Assembly (NCBI GenBank): GCA_029259875.1
Contig: JAJDEK010000044.1
Coordinates: forward strand, 1 to 21,894
DNA from: Planctomycetaceae bacterium
GTDB lineage: Bacteria > Planctomycetota > Planctomycetia > Planctomycetales > Planctomycetaceae
DNA: 21,894 bases
Direction: 5' to 3'
This document shows positions 1-8,744 of this stretch, piece after piece. Below the pieces are notes generated by a model that did no database searches, was not told where the DNA came from, and saw only the letters and a program-made list of their open reading frames with translations. The position numbers were made by a program, and so were the translations under genes. The first letter of the stretch is position 1, and each line of letters opens with the position of its first letter.

Positions 1-2087
1 TTCAAAGCAGAGCGAACCGCTTCTTCGCTGGTACGGTTCAACGCCTTTTCTCTGCGGAACCATGCCAGGAAATGCAATGTATCATCAATGGCAATTCCCA
101 AGGCAACGCTAGCAGTCATTACCGCTCCGATGTCCAAGGGGATATCCAGCCAACCCATCAGTCCAAAAACAATGACGATGGGAAATACATTCGGTAGCAT
201 ACTTAATAACCCAGTCCAGAGACTACGTTGTACAATTATGATGACCAAAGCCACCAATATAAAAGCTGTTGTAAAGCTCCGAGTAAGATCTTGTAGAATC
301 AATTGTTGAACAGTATGAATCAAAGGCATAATTCCAGTGTAATATGCTGTCAATTGCACGCCTTGCTCACCATACTTTTCGAGTTCGGGTTGCAAAGTCG
401 CATTCAGTTTATTTAAAGCGGCGCCATAATCAATTTTTTCAAGAGCAGGCACTCGCGCACTGATTCGCCACGATTCTTTTCCATCGGTATCCGATAAATA
501 AACGGAATTCACGATCGCTTTTCGGTTTTCTTCCAATTTTTTATTTGTGACGACTTTTCTAAATATTGACTCAAACCCATTATGTTTGACGGGGTTTGGA
601 CCAAATGTGGCTGCCGACATTGTGCCTGTGTAGCCATCGATATTTTTGATTGTTTTTTCAATATTGTCGATGATTCGCAGTCGCTGCAAAAATGTCTTCT
701 TGCAATCAGGGCCAAATTCAATAACTACTTCAACAGGGATCAACGGCCCCATGCGGTCTTCATTAAACTGGTAATCTTTCAGGACCTGACTTCCTTTGGG
801 AAACAGTGAAGGAACATCGACCGAAGAGCGAATGGAAAGTAAACCATAAGCCGAAATTGTCATCAGTAATAATGCTGATAGGAAAACAGGAACAGAATAC
901 CGCTCCAGCCAATTCGGCAATCTTTCCATCCAGGATGAGATTCTGGTGAAATATTTTGGAGTTGTCTTAGTTAGACCTTCCTGATTGTATTTCAGGATTT
1001 GTTGCGGTGGCCATAGCTGCATTGCTCCAGGCAAGATCAACAGTAAGACACTCAGGGTAATCAACAAACCTAATGATGCTAAGAGGCCAAATAACGCTAT
1101 AGGAGAAATCTGACTCACCATTAACGATCCCAGTCCAATGGCTGTGGTTACAGCGGCCAGCAGACACGGTTTCCAACCTTTGGAAAAACCATTCTGAACC
1201 GCTGTTTTGGCTTCTGTCTTGGATTTAGCTTTTGTAGCAAACAATTCATCGTAATAGTAATTCACTAAGTGGACGCCCGCTGAAATGGTAAGTACAAAAA
1301 TCAGCGAAGGCATAATAATCAAAACGGCATCCAGAGGCGCTCCGGAATAATAGACCATTGACAGTACGAGACCCTGACCAAACAAACCTGCCAGCAAGAT
1401 CGTTCCCGTCAGCATCCAGGAACGGATGCAAAGCCAGCATAAGCCCGTTGCCAGAACGGCAGACAAAGCTCCAAACAGATTCACACTATGAATACTGGCC
1501 CGATCAATGGCGACACCATCTACGGGAGGTCCTGTGATGTGAAAATCTTCTCGTGGCAACTGACAGACTTCTTCTGCGACAGAAAGCACGTGTGCTATTG
1601 ATTTCTTACGTAGTTCATTTCCACGGTGTGTCAGAATAATAACCGCGCAACTGTCATTCAGGTCTTTACCAACTAGAACTCCCTCCAAACGCTTTACTGC
1701 TTCATCTCGTGAAAGTTTGAGTGGAGGAGCTGTTAAGCTTTTTACAGTTCCCGCTCCGCTGACGATACGGTCAAACAATGAAGCATGTGTCTCTCCAAAA
1801 TCAGTAGTGCGCGGTGCGTCTAAAGCTTCTTCTAGTTTGAGGAGACGCGGATCATCTACAGAACAACCAGGCCAACTGATTAAGATCAGGTCGTTACTTT
1901 CGAAGTCCTTTGTAAACCGATCATAGTCCAGCCGTGATTGCATGAAAGGAGGTGCCCACTTTTCTGGGGCAATACACATACTTTCGACACTTTGATGCGC
2001 ACCATAAATGATAAACGGTGATAACAACACCAAAACAACGACTGTGACGACGTAACGACGGATATAGCGAGGGTTTTGAAAACTCAT
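1..2087 (-). CDS. MMPL/RND-superfamily exporter, 3'-truncated by the window edge
   Basis: An open minus-strand frame runs from ATG at 2087 off the left edge (695 complete codons visible, no stop). An in-frame TGA lies upstream, so this ATG is the first possible start (MSFQNPRYIRR); no clear Shine-Dalgarno is present. The layout is that of an RND/MMPL permease: one membrane segment at about residues 12-30, a large extracytoplasmic loop, a membrane bundle at about 196-360 (including LIFVLTISAGVHLVNYYYDE), a second loop, then a second bundle from about 600 with the family signature LGIAIDDTLHFLAWFRR near the edge. This class (COG1033-like) uses proton motive force to export lipids or other hydrophobic compounds. 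No substrate can be assigned. It lies downstream of the FlaA1-like gene in the same orientation, with about 315 nt between them. Confidence 0.88.
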   Translation of the reverse strand, partial: MSFQNPRYIRRYVVTVVVLVLLSPFIIYGAHQSVESMCIAPEKWAPPFMQSRLDYDRFTKDFESNDLILISWPGCSVDDPRLLKLEEALDAPRTTDFGETHASLFDRIVSGAGTVKSLTAPPLKLSRDEAVKRLEGVLVGKDLNDSCAVIILTHRGNELRKKSIAHVLSVAEEVCQLPREDFHITGPPVDGVAIDRASIHSVNLFGALSAVLATGLCWLCIRSWMLTGTILLAGLFGQGLVLSMVYYSGAPLDAVLIIMPSLIFVLTISAGVHLVNYYYDELFATKAKSKTEAKTAVQNGFSKGWKPCLLAAVTTAIGLGSLMVSQISPIALFGLLASLGLLITLSVLLLILPGAMQLWPPQQILKYNQEGLTKTTPKYFTRISSWMERLPNWLERYSVPVFLSALLLMTISAYGLLSIRSSVDVPSLFPKGSQVLKDYQFNEDRMGPLIPVEVVIEFGPDCKKTFLQRLRIIDNIEKTIKNIDGYTGTMSAATFGPNPVKHNGFESIFRKVVTNKKLEENRKAIVNSVYLSDTDGKESWRISARVPALEKIDYGAALNKLNATLQPELEKYGEQGVQLTAYYTGIMPLIHTVQQLILQDLTRSFTTAFILVALVIIIVQRSLWTGLLSMLPNVFPIVIVFGLMGWLDIPLDIGAVMTASVALGIAIDDTLHFLAWFRREKALNRTSEEAVRSAL

Positions 2088-2166
2088 TGGACCATCTTTG
2101 TGAGAGGAAACAAATACAGATCACTGGGTACGTCTGGCGCATCCAGCCCATCCGTACACAGCAACT

Positions 2167-2364
2167 CTAGCTCACGACTTTCCACTCGTCTGAAAAAAAG
2201 ATAGTCTTTTTGCAGGCTTTTTGGTTTGCGCAGTCGGTGCAATTGGCGCGAATGCGATAACCGTTAAAGGGGGCCGGGTCTTTGATTTCGATCAGACTGT
2301 AATGAAGCTGATAGAGGGTTTGGTCGTAGTCGAAATCGTTTGACCATTTAAAGAAATGTGTTAT
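2167..2364 (-). other. Coding-like open frame of 65 codons without a standard start (small gene, remnant or miscalled start)
   Basis: Reading the minus strand from an in-frame TGA (2367-2365) to a TAG (2169-2167) gives 65 codons with strongly protein-like content: FDYDQTLYQLHYSLIEIKDP, then FNGYRIRANCTDCANQKACK, then IFFSDEWKVVS. There are three cysteines in a C-x2-C-x5-C pattern. No ATG, GTG or TTG is in frame at the 5' end; the first codon is ATA, and the only near-start further in is a CTG at about codon 24. An out-of-frame ATG (ATGGTCAAACG) overlaps the beginning, so a single-base indel could link a start to this frame. I do not recognise the family. It could be a decayed gene, a small protein with a rare start, or chance. 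It lies between the FlaA1-like gene and the exporter in the same orientation. Confidence 0.4.
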
Positions 2365-2401
2365 TCACTATGAAAATGAATGCACGTACTCTCAGCGTAG
2401 A

Positions 2402-4318
2402 TTAAGCGGCTCTTTTGAACGACTGTTGGCTAGGCTTAATATAGGCAGACTGGAATTCTGGTAGAATTCTTTGAATTTCTTCCAAAATCTGATCTGAAGG
2501 TTGCTCGGTGAGATCGAAAAGCCGTTTAAATGCTTCTTCAATGAATTGTTCGCTGAAATGAACTTTCTCCGCGACCATAATTTGGGGATGACACGTAGGT
2601 ACGTGCTTTTCTCCATCTACGTGTAACTCTTCATAAAGCTTTTCGCCGGGACGCAATCCCGTAAATTCAATATCGATATCTTCGCCTAGTTTCAACCCGG
2701 ATAAACGAACCAAGTCTGCAGCAAGATCGATGATACGAACCGGTTCTCCCATATCGAGTACAAAAATCTCTCCACCGCGGCCCATGGCGCCTGCCTGGAT
2801 CACTAATTGAGAGGCTTCCGGAATGGTCATGAAGTAACGCTGCATCCGCGCATCGGTTATCGAAATGGGGCCTCCGTTCTGAATTTGTTGTGTAAAAATT
2901 GGCACAACACTTCCCGCTGATCCCAGTACATTCCCAAATCGGACCGTCACAAAATGACATTTTGATCGTGCAGCCAAAGATTGAACATAGAGTTCAGCAA
3001 TGCGTTTGTTGGCTCCCATCACATTGGTCGGGTTGACAGCCTTATCGGATGAAATCATCACGAAAGTGCCAACCTCAAACTCCTCTGCGAGATCTGCCAG
3101 ATGCTTCGTAGCAAGCGCGATATTTTTAACGGCTTCTCCTGGGTTACTTTCCATAAGTGGAACATGTTTATAAGCTGCTGCATGGAATAGAATGTCAGGC
3201 TGGAATTCTCGCATCACAGCCCGCATACGTTTTGAGTCGTTAATATCAGCGATAACAACATCAAATCGCCCGTTGTATCCCAAACTGGCTAATTCACGTT
3301 CCAGAAAGAACTGACTATTTTCCGTTCGATCTACCAGGATCAATTTTTTCGGAGAAAATTGTAATAACTGGCGACAGATTTCTGAACCAATACTTCCTGC
3401 GCTACCTGTCACCATCAAGACACGGTCGTCCATCCAGTTACAAATATTTTGCATGTCGAGTTCAACGGGTTCTCGTCCTAACAAGTCTTCAATACAAACC
3501 GGACGTGGTTTCATTTCGACTTTACCGGACAGTAGTTGTTGATAACTGGGGAGTACTTGAACCTGAATACCTACCGAATTTCCGTCCTCAACGAGCTGAC
3601 GAACGGTCATACCCGGAATCTCATCTGCTGGTAGCAGAATGTCTGAAACTTCGTATCTTTGTGCCAGAGAACGCATCTCCTGCAAAGATCCAAGGACAGG
3701 AATTCCGTTGATTCGTGTTCCAATTCGGTTGGCGTGATCGTCCAAAAATCCAACCACTTTCAGGCACGATTCCTTATTTCGCTCGATGATTCGGAGCAAG
3801 GATGCACCAGATTCATTGGCGCCGATAATAAACGCAGGTCTGCAATCACTCTGCTGTCGAAAAATACGACTGCTATCTTGAACTAGGCGAATTCCTGCAC
3901 AAAAACCGCAAACAGTCAAAATTGTAGAGCCCCAATCAATCAGAAACACCGAACGCGGAATCATAATATTGGGGAAAATCAAATAATCGACTAATGCAAG
4001 GGCCGCAGAACTCAGTGTGACTGCTTTGGCGAGATTGACCAGATCCAGTACCGTAATATACCGGCTTCTAATTTTATAAACACCACTGCTCCAGAAAGTA
4101 AGTGTCTTCAAACCCACGGCCCAGAAGACAGTTGAACGAAACATCCGAAAGCCATTTTCCCCTAATACACCATCAACGTTGAGGTGGCTTTCAAAGCGCA
4201 GCCAAAAAGACAGATAGTAAATTGCGCAAAAAATAGGCAAAAATACCACCATCCAAAAGATCTGGCGATGTGTTACTCTAAATTTCTGTAGCCAATTCGG
4301 CTTCGTCTTGGAGCCCAA
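2402..4318 (-). CDS. Membrane-anchored nucleotide-sugar 4,6-dehydratase/epimerase (FlaA1/CapD/WbpM type)
   Basis: This 638-residue protein matches the long membrane form of the family, which dehydrates or epimerises UDP-HexNAc sugars for capsule, O-antigen or glycan synthesis. Four hydrophobic segments lie at about 21-40, 61-80, 92-113 and 120-145. A first Rossmann-like domain follows (PAFIIGANESG near 161-171). The catalytic SDR domain begins at about 299 with the NAD-binding motif GSAGSIGSE (305-313). Further hallmarks are AAYKHVPLMESNP (381-393), SSDKAVNPTNVMGANKR (423-439) and LRPGEKLYEE (555-564). The MGANK segment replaces the usual SDR Tyr-x3-Lys with Met-x3-Lys, as in WbpM-like members. 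The start is a TTG at 4318, supported by AGGAG seven bases upstream. The exact sugar cannot be read from sequence. Confidence 0.93.
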   Translation of the reverse strand: MGSKTKPNWLQKFRVTHRQIFWMVVFLPIFCAIYYLSFWLRFESHLNVDGVLGENGFRMFRSTVFWAVGLKTLTFWSSGVYKIRSRYITVLDLVNLAKAVTLSSAALALVDYLIFPNIMIPRSVFLIDWGSTILTVCGFCAGIRLVQDSSRIFRQQSDCRPAFIIGANESGASLLRIIERNKESCLKVVGFLDDHANRIGTRINGIPVLGSLQEMRSLAQRYEVSDILLPADEIPGMTVRQLVEDGNSVGIQVQVLPSYQQLLSGKVEMKPRPVCIEDLLGREPVELDMQNICNWMDDRVLMVTGSAGSIGSEICRQLLQFSPKKLILVDRTENSQFFLERELASLGYNGRFDVVIADINDSKRMRAVMREFQPDILFHAAAYKHVPLMESNPGEAVKNIALATKHLADLAEEFEVGTFVMISSDKAVNPTNVMGANKRIAELYVQSLAARSKCHFVTVRFGNVLGSAGSVVPIFTQQIQNGGPISITDARMQRYFMTIPEASQLVIQAGAMGRGGEIFVLDMGEPVRIIDLAADLVRLSGLKLGEDIDIEFTGLRPGEKLYEELHVDGEKHVPTCHPQIMVAEKVHFSEQFIEEAFKRLFDLTEQPSDQILEEIQRILPEFQSAYIKPSQQSFKRAA

Positions 4319-4330
4319 CCTTTAACTCCT
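4319..4330 (-). promoter_or_regulatory. Ribosome binding site that fixes the TTG start of the FlaA1-like gene
   Basis: On the minus strand AGGAG (4330-4326) is followed by TTAAAGG and then TTG GGC TCC at 4318. The seven-base spacing is close to ideal and supports a TTG start rather than a later ATG. Confidence 0.7.
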
Positions 4331-4355
4331 GAAGTTGTGTGTTCCTATTCAAAGT

Positions 4356-4376
4356 ACATTATTAAACTAATAATGT
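4356..4376. promoter_or_regulatory. Perfect 9-bp inverted repeat, possible operator
   Basis: ACATTATTA, spacer AAC, then TAATAATGT: nine-base arms match perfectly around a three-base centre, 38 bp upstream of the FlaA1-like start and 320 bp upstream of the amidotransferase start. Its symmetry and upstream location fit a dimeric repressor site. It is AT-rich and has no adjoining T-run suggesting a terminator. Function is inferred only from shape and place. Confidence 0.4.
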
Positions 4377-4695
4377 GTACAAAAAGGCATGTTGCCCTTT
4401 GGGAAGTTTGGAGATGGACCGAGTTAATAACAATTTTTACTATTTTCAGTCAACATCAAGTTTATTAAGAACAATGCAGTAAATACCTTGTCTTCATTAT
4501 CAAGCAGTATTCTCATTCCAATATGAGAGTATTCAATTTCTGTGGTGACTCTCACTAAATCGAAACTTCTCAAGCTTTTAAATGACTCCTGAAGTGGCTA
4601 TTTCTAACAAGTCGCTTTTCTGATTTTAGTTGACTATGATAAAGCCTCGATCAAATTTGTGATTTGACTCAAACTCATAAGCTGTAAGGTGTACC

Positions 4696-5301
4696 GTGCT
4701 ATTTGTTCTCGATAACTACGATTCTTTTACTTATAACCTTGTGCAACGGTTTGGGGAAATTGATCCCACGTTGGACATTCAGGTTGTCCGTAACAACCAA
4801 ACATCGATTGCAGAAATTGAGCAGCGCTCTCCTGAAAAAATCATCATTTCTCCAGGCCCTTGTACTCCTCAAGAGGCAGGGCTTTCCAAAGAGGTCATTC
4901 AACATTTTGCTGGTAAAGTTCCCATACTTGGGGTTTGTCTGGGACATCAATGCATCGCTGAAGTATTTGGAGCAAAAGTTATTCGTGCGAAGCGGCTGAT
5001 GCATGGAAAAGTGTCCTTGATTCATCATGATGGAACTGGTGTTTTTCAAAATCTCCCTTCTCCTTTTCAAGCAACCCGATACCACAGTTTGATTGTTCCA
5101 GAAGCGTCTTTCTCTGATGAGCTTGAAATCAGTGCCTGGGTTGAAGATGCTGGGCATCCTAAAGAAATCATGGGAATCCGCCATCAAAAGTATTCTGTGC
5201 ATGGAGTTCAGTTTCACCCGGAAAGCTTTCTCACTTTGGAGGGAGTAACGCTTTTAAAAAATTTCCTCCAACTTCCCGCAGAACAACTAACCAACGCTTG
5301 A
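4696..5301 (+). CDS. pabA/trpG: Glutamine amidotransferase of anthranilate / aminodeoxychorismate synthase (TrpG/PabA)
   Basis: This class I glutamine amidotransferase supplies ammonia from glutamine to a chorismate-using partner: TrpE for tryptophan or PabB for folate. The 201-residue length is normal. Motifs visible are the N-terminal LDNYDSFTYNLVQ, ISPGPCTP (51-58) for the oxyanion region, the nucleophile Cys81 in GVCLGHQCIAEVFG, and the catalytic His174 and Glu176 in VQFHPES. The GTG start at 4696 places the conserved N-terminus at residue 1 and has AAGG six bases upstream. No trpE or pabB lies in the window, so the choice between TrpG and PabA is open and the protein may serve both pathways. 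MoeA follows after 22 nt in the same direction, probably co-transcribed. Confidence 0.93.
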   Translation: MLFVLDNYDSFTYNLVQRFGEIDPTLDIQVVRNNQTSIAEIEQRSPEKIIISPGPCTPQEAGLSKEVIQHFAGKVPILGVCLGHQCIAEVFGAKVIRAKRLMHGKVSLIHHDGTGVFQNLPSPFQATRYHSLIVPEASFSDELEISAWVEDAGHPKEIMGIRHQKYSVHGVQFHPESFLTLEGVTLLKNFLQLPAEQLTNA

Positions 5302-5323
5302 GCAGAAAAGGAAGAGATCTAGC

Positions 5324-6538
5324 ATGCTGAGTGTTCAAGAGGCATTTCACCTGATTTTGGAGACGGTAAAGCCAGTCACCCCACATCAATTTTCATTGCT
5401 TGATGCCTATCACTGTGTACTTGCGGAAGGAACTGTCAGTGATGTGAATGTTCCCCCGTTTGATAAAGCCTTGATGGATGGGTTTGCGGTCAGAAGTGCT
5501 GACTTATCCAACGGAATGGCAACGCTGCAAATCCTGGAAACAATCTATGCTGGCAGTGTTCCGACGTTACCTCTACAAGCAGGACAAACTTCGCAGATTA
5601 TGACTGGCGCTCCTCTTCCTGAGGGAGCTGATGCCGTCATCCAAATCGAGCATTGCGAAATGAACGAAGAGCAGCAGACCGTCCAAATTGAAACATCTCC
5701 GGTGACTCCCGGAAAAAATATGCTTTATCGATCCTCGGTTCTCGAAGCGGGGGCCACCGTGCTCGAAGCTGGGACGTTTCTCAGAGCTCAGGAAATAGGA
5801 GCATTAGCAGAAACTGGTAGCCCCATCGTTTCTGTGCGGCGTGTTCCTAGTCTCTCAATTCTGGCAACTGGCGATGAACTGGTTCCTCCGGAACAACTTC
5901 CTCAGCCGGGACAAATTCGAAATTCGAATGAAATCATGTTGCATACGCAAATTTTGCAATCACAGGCGCAGCCCATTCCACTTGGAATCGCCCGTGATGA
6001 ACGAAGTCATTTACGAGAAAGAATTCTCGAAGGCTTAAAGAGCGATTTTCTCCTGCTTTCAGGTGGTGTTTCTGCCGGTACACTAGATTTAGTTCCTTCG
6101 GAATTACAGGCGGCAGGCGTGAAACAAGTATTTCATAAAGTGAATTTGAAACCGGGGAAACCACTCTGGTTTGGAGTGCTTGAGGAGGCAGATCGAGCCC
6201 CTTGCTATATCTTCGGATTACCTGGAAACCCTGTCAGTAGCATGGTTTGCTTTGAATTATTTGTAAAACTGGCGATTCGACAATTTATGGGTTTTCCAAC
6301 ACCAGAAGCAGCTCCCCTTCAAGCCCGCTTGAAATCAGAATTCCAATCCAGGGGCAATCGTCCGACATATCATCCCGCTCTGGTAGAGTGGGAAGCTGGT
6401 GAAGCCAGCGTTTCTCCTTTGAAAACATTAGGTTCCGCCGATTTGCGTTCGACAGTGAACGCGAATGCCGTCGCATTGTTTCCTACCGGGAATCAGCTTT
6501 ATCAGGCAGGTGATAAGGTTGACACTTTTTTATGGTAG
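5324..6538 (+). CDS. moeA: Molybdopterin molybdenumtransferase MoeA
   Basis: MoeA inserts molybdenum into adenylylated molybdopterin, the last common step of molybdenum cofactor synthesis. The 404-residue length fits. Landmarks are VPPFDKALMDGFAV (43-56, with the conserved Asp52), MTGAPLPEGADAVIQIEHCE (93-112), ILATGDELV (179-187), SGGVSAGTLD (246-255) and FGLPGNPVSSMVCFE (297-311), followed by the small C-terminal beta-barrel domain. The usual FDNSAMDG is FDKALMDG here and SGGVSVG is SGGVSAG, so this is a divergent but complete copy. The ATG is preceded by AGGAAGAG at 5309-5316. It follows the amidotransferase gene by 22 nt. No other cofactor gene (moaA, moeB, mogA) is present nearby. Confidence 0.93.
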   Translation: MLSVQEAFHLILETVKPVTPHQFSLLDAYHCVLAEGTVSDVNVPPFDKALMDGFAVRSADLSNGMATLQILETIYAGSVPTLPLQAGQTSQIMTGAPLPEGADAVIQIEHCEMNEEQQTVQIETSPVTPGKNMLYRSSVLEAGATVLEAGTFLRAQEIGALAETGSPIVSVRRVPSLSILATGDELVPPEQLPQPGQIRNSNEIMLHTQILQSQAQPIPLGIARDERSHLRERILEGLKSDFLLLSGGVSAGTLDLVPSELQAAGVKQVFHKVNLKPGKPLWFGVLEEADRAPCYIFGLPGNPVSSMVCFELFVKLAIRQFMGFPTPEAAPLQARLKSEFQSRGNRPTYHPALVEWEAGEASVSPLKTLGSADLRSTVNANAVALFPTGNQLYQAGDKVDTFLW

Positions 6539-6571
6539 CAACAGTTTCTCCCAGAATTGGTCTACTCTAAA

Positions 6572-6652
6572 ATGGCTGATTTCAGTAAAAATCACCTTGA
6601 TCAGAGTCAAATTGCGGCCATTTTCCAAGAATGGCCCTATTCCGGATCATAA
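6572..6652 (+). CDS. Possible 26-residue small protein between moeA and lnt
   Basis: ATG at 6572 to TAA at 6650-6652 encodes a short peptide with unusually natural composition (MADFSKNHLDQSQIAAIFQE, ending WPYSGS). No Shine-Dalgarno precedes it. The residues before the stop are coding-like in another frame as well: the frame of lnt reads on as SGVVDITGLDETRCFTYEGF before stopping at 6734. Together they may represent a small gene broken by a frameshift, or coincidence in a 220-nt gap. I do not recognise either piece. Confidence 0.25.
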   Translation: MADFSKNHLDQSQIAAIFQEWPYSGS

Positions 6653-6682
6653 AAGTGGCGTAGTAGATATTACAGGTTTAGA

Positions 6683-6726
6683 TGAAACACGATGTTTCAC
6701 TTATGAAGGTTTTTTCAAAAGCCTTC
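6683..6726 (+). repeat. Two adjacent hairpins upstream of lnt
   Basis: TGAAAC / GTTTCA (6683-6688 and 6694-6699, 5-nt loop) is followed at once by GAAGGTTTTT / AAAAGCCTTC (6705-6726), which pairs almost fully allowing one G-U. They lie 33-76 nt before the lnt start. They could form the moeA 3' end or a leader structure. There is no run of T after either stem, so a classical intrinsic terminator is not supported. Confidence 0.3.
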
Positions 6727-6758
6727 CTTATTGAGATCAGATTCCAAGGACGGAAATC

Positions 6759-8654
6759 ATGGCCTTTAGCACTCCAACGTTTGAAACTTCTCACTCTGAT
6801 CACCCATCAATGGAAAAATCTCCCGTGTCTGAAGATGTGCCTTCGAATGAAGATTTGCAAAATGGTCTCCCTTTAGGGAAGGACGTTCAAAAAATCATCA
6901 ACACCGCACGCACCTCTCCAGCTCCCGCTCTTGGCGCCTGGTTGATGTCGGGACTTACTGCCTGTTTGATGTGGGCCAGCTTTACACCCCTTGATTTTGG
7001 TCCTCTGGGATGGGTTTGCCTGATTCCACTTTTACTTCTCGTGAGAATTCCGCGCAAGACACGTTTTATGTATACGGCCATCTATAGTTCTGGGTTTCTA
7101 TTTACTCTGGTGTCATTTCAATGGATGAGACTGGGTGACCCCTCAATGTATGTCGCATGGGCTGCGTTGGCGATCTACGTCGCAATTTACTTTCCTGCAT
7201 TCGTTGTGCTTACACGTACTGCAGTCCATCGTTTCCACATTCCATTACCGGCTGCTGCACCAGTCATGTGGGTTGGGCTGGAATATATGCGTGCCTACTT
7301 ATTTACTGGGTTTTCGTGGTACTACATCGGGCATACGCAGTATCGCTGGATCGAACTCATTCAAATAAGTGATATTACGGGGGCATATGGAGTCAGCTTT
7401 CTGGTAGTACTGTTGGCAGCTTGCTTCGCAGATCTGATACCTGCCTCTCTCATGAGACGATTCAAACTATTTCCAATGAAGCTTACTCCTGAAGAACAGA
7501 AGATGGATCAGACAGGCTTAAAACACATCATTCAGACCGCCGTTTGCTTGAGCCTGTTTTTTGCTGTTCTCGGATATGGATATGTGCGTCGTTCACAGGC
7601 TGCGTTTCAAGAGGGGCCACGTACGGCGTTGATCCAGGGTAACTTTCCGACGTCTGTTAAACACGATCCCGGCGAATGGCGGTCTATGTACTTGAAGCAC
7701 CAGATTTTAATGGGCGCTGCGGTTCGCTATCAGCCCGATCTGATCATCTGGCCGGAAACCATGTTCCGTTGGCCTTTAATCGAACGTAATGGAAAAACCA
7801 ATCAGGAATTACAAACCATTGCTCCAGAAATTCCCTTGGAAAAATGGACTGAACCTTCTGTCCGAAAAGCACTCACTAACATGAGTCAAGAAGCCAATGC
7901 AGCTCTCGTGATTGGACTGGATACCATCGCGGCAGGAGATTCTAAAGTGGAACACTTTAATTCCGCTGTCTTTGTACGGCCCGACTATGGTCTCGTTTCA
8001 CGTTATGATAAGATTCACCGCGTTCCCTTCGGTGAATACCTGCCTTTAAGAGATACACTGCCATTCTTGCAATATTTTACTCCATATGGCGCATCCTTTG
8101 GCATTGATGCAGGTCAACGCGCTGCTAGATTTGAATATCGAAATTGGAATTTTGCTCCAATTATCTGTTTTGAAGATACGGTACCACATCTGGTACGCTC
8201 GATGATTAATCAGTCATCTGAACCCAATTCGACGGGCAAGTCTATCGACTGTCTTGTCAATCTGACAAACGATGGATGGTTTCATGGTTCAAGTGAATTA
8301 GACCAACATCTGATTACAGCCGCCTTTCGTTGTGTTGAAAATCGAACGCCGATGGTACGAGCCGTGAATACTGGCATCTCAGCGGTGATTGATGGTGATG
8401 GTATGATTGTCGAGCCTGACGTCTTTATCGATGGCGATAATCAAGGGCGCACTTCATTTGTCAATTCTAAAACAGGTCGCTGGAATAAATCACTGAATGC
8501 AGTTGTCATCGATACGATTCCACTAGATCATCGAACAAGTCTTTATACAAAATATGGTGATTGGTTTGCTGGAACCTGTTGTTTCTGTGTCATGTTTGTG
8601 TTTTTTATGGCTCTACTGACTCTAAAACGAAAACCAGCCACGGCGAAGTCCTAA
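6759..8654 (+). CDS. lnt: Apolipoprotein N-acyltransferase
   Basis: Lnt transfers a fatty acid from phospholipid to the N-terminal Cys of diacylglyceryl lipoproteins at the periplasmic face of the inner membrane. The 631-residue protein has a membrane domain (about 60-275) then a nitrilase domain. The catalytic triad is visible: Glu333 in IIWPETMF, Lys418 in [14 protein letters not shown], Cys470 in PIICFED. The strongest signature is [10 protein letters not shown] followed by SSELDQHL and [15 protein letters not shown]. One further membrane segment lies at about 603-622. The first ~55 residues are a polar extension beyond the usual start. ATG at 6759 has AAGGA eight bases upstream; an internal Met18 is a possible later start. 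Family length is near 500-550, so this copy is long, partly from the N-terminal extension. Confidence 0.94.
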   Translation: MAFSTPTFETSHSDHPSMEKSPVSEDVPSNEDLQNGLPLGKDVQKIINTARTSPAPALGAWLMSGLTACLMWASFTPLDFGPLGWVCLIPLLLLVRIPRKTRFMYTAIYSSGFLFTLVSFQWMRLGDPSMYVAWAALAIYVAIYFPAFVVLTRTAVHRFHIPLPAAAPVMWVGLEYMRAYLFTGFSWYYIGHTQYRWIELIQISDITGAYGVSFLVVLLAACFADLIPASLMRRFKLFPMKLTPEEQKMDQTGLKHIIQTAVCLSLFFAVLGYGYVRRSQAAFQEGPRTALIQGNFPTSVKHDPGEWRSMYLKHQILMGAAVRYQPDLIIWPETMFRWPLIERNGKTNQELQTIAPEIPLEKWTEPSVRKALTNMSQEANAALVIGLDTIAAGDSKVEHFNSAVFVRPDYGLVSRYDKIHRVPFGEYLPLRDTLPFLQYFTPYGASFGIDAGQRAARFEYRNWNFAPIICFEDTVPHLVRSMINQSSEPNSTGKSIDCLVNLTNDGWFHGSSELDQHLITAAFRCVENRTPMVRAVNTGISAVIDGDGMIVEPDVFIDGDNQGRTSFVNSKTGRWNKSLNAVVIDTIPLDHRTSLYTKYGDWFAGTCCFCVMFVFFMALLTLKRKPATAKS

Positions 8655-8684
8655 TCACTCCTCTTGCGAAATCGCTTCTATCAG

Positions 8685-8716
8685 TTGCCCGCCTTCAGAA
8701 TATGAGTGGCGGGCAA
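8685..8716 (+). terminator. Strong hairpin after lnt, possible transcript end
   Basis: TTGCCCGCC (8685-8693) pairs perfectly with GGCGGGCAA (8708-8716) across a 14-nt loop, 30 nt after the lnt stop. The stem is GC-rich and sits where a transcript end is expected. No T-tract follows, so it may be a 3'-end stabilising stem or a factor-dependent terminator rather than an intrinsic one. Confidence 0.4.
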
Positions 8717-8744
8717 GTATTGGATGGTGACTTTCAAGTATTGG
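8714..8744. repeat. 10-bp direct repeat spaced two helical turns apart
   Basis: CAAGTATTGG occurs at 8714-8723 and again at 8735-8744, a 21-bp period. Same-face spacing fits binding of a regulator to two sites, but the repeat is short and overlaps the hairpin, so chance is possible. Confidence 0.25.

Larger units (their letters stand above)
4319..4695. other. Divergent intergenic spacer, AT-rich
   Basis: These 377 nt separate the divergently read FlaA1-like and TrpG/PabA genes, so they should hold promoters for both. I see the ribosome binding site for the minus-strand gene, the palindrome at 4356-4376, a weak hairpin (TCTCAT...ATGAGA near 4512-4527) and AAGG (4686-4689) before the GTG start of the plus-strand gene. 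No convincing sigma-70 promoter pair and no coding-like frame are visible. Confidence 0.5.

Noticed and set aside
4699..5217. 172-codon minus-strand open frame opposite the TrpG/PabA gene
   Set aside because: Antisense shadow of a gene with all catalytic motifs; no coding character of its own.
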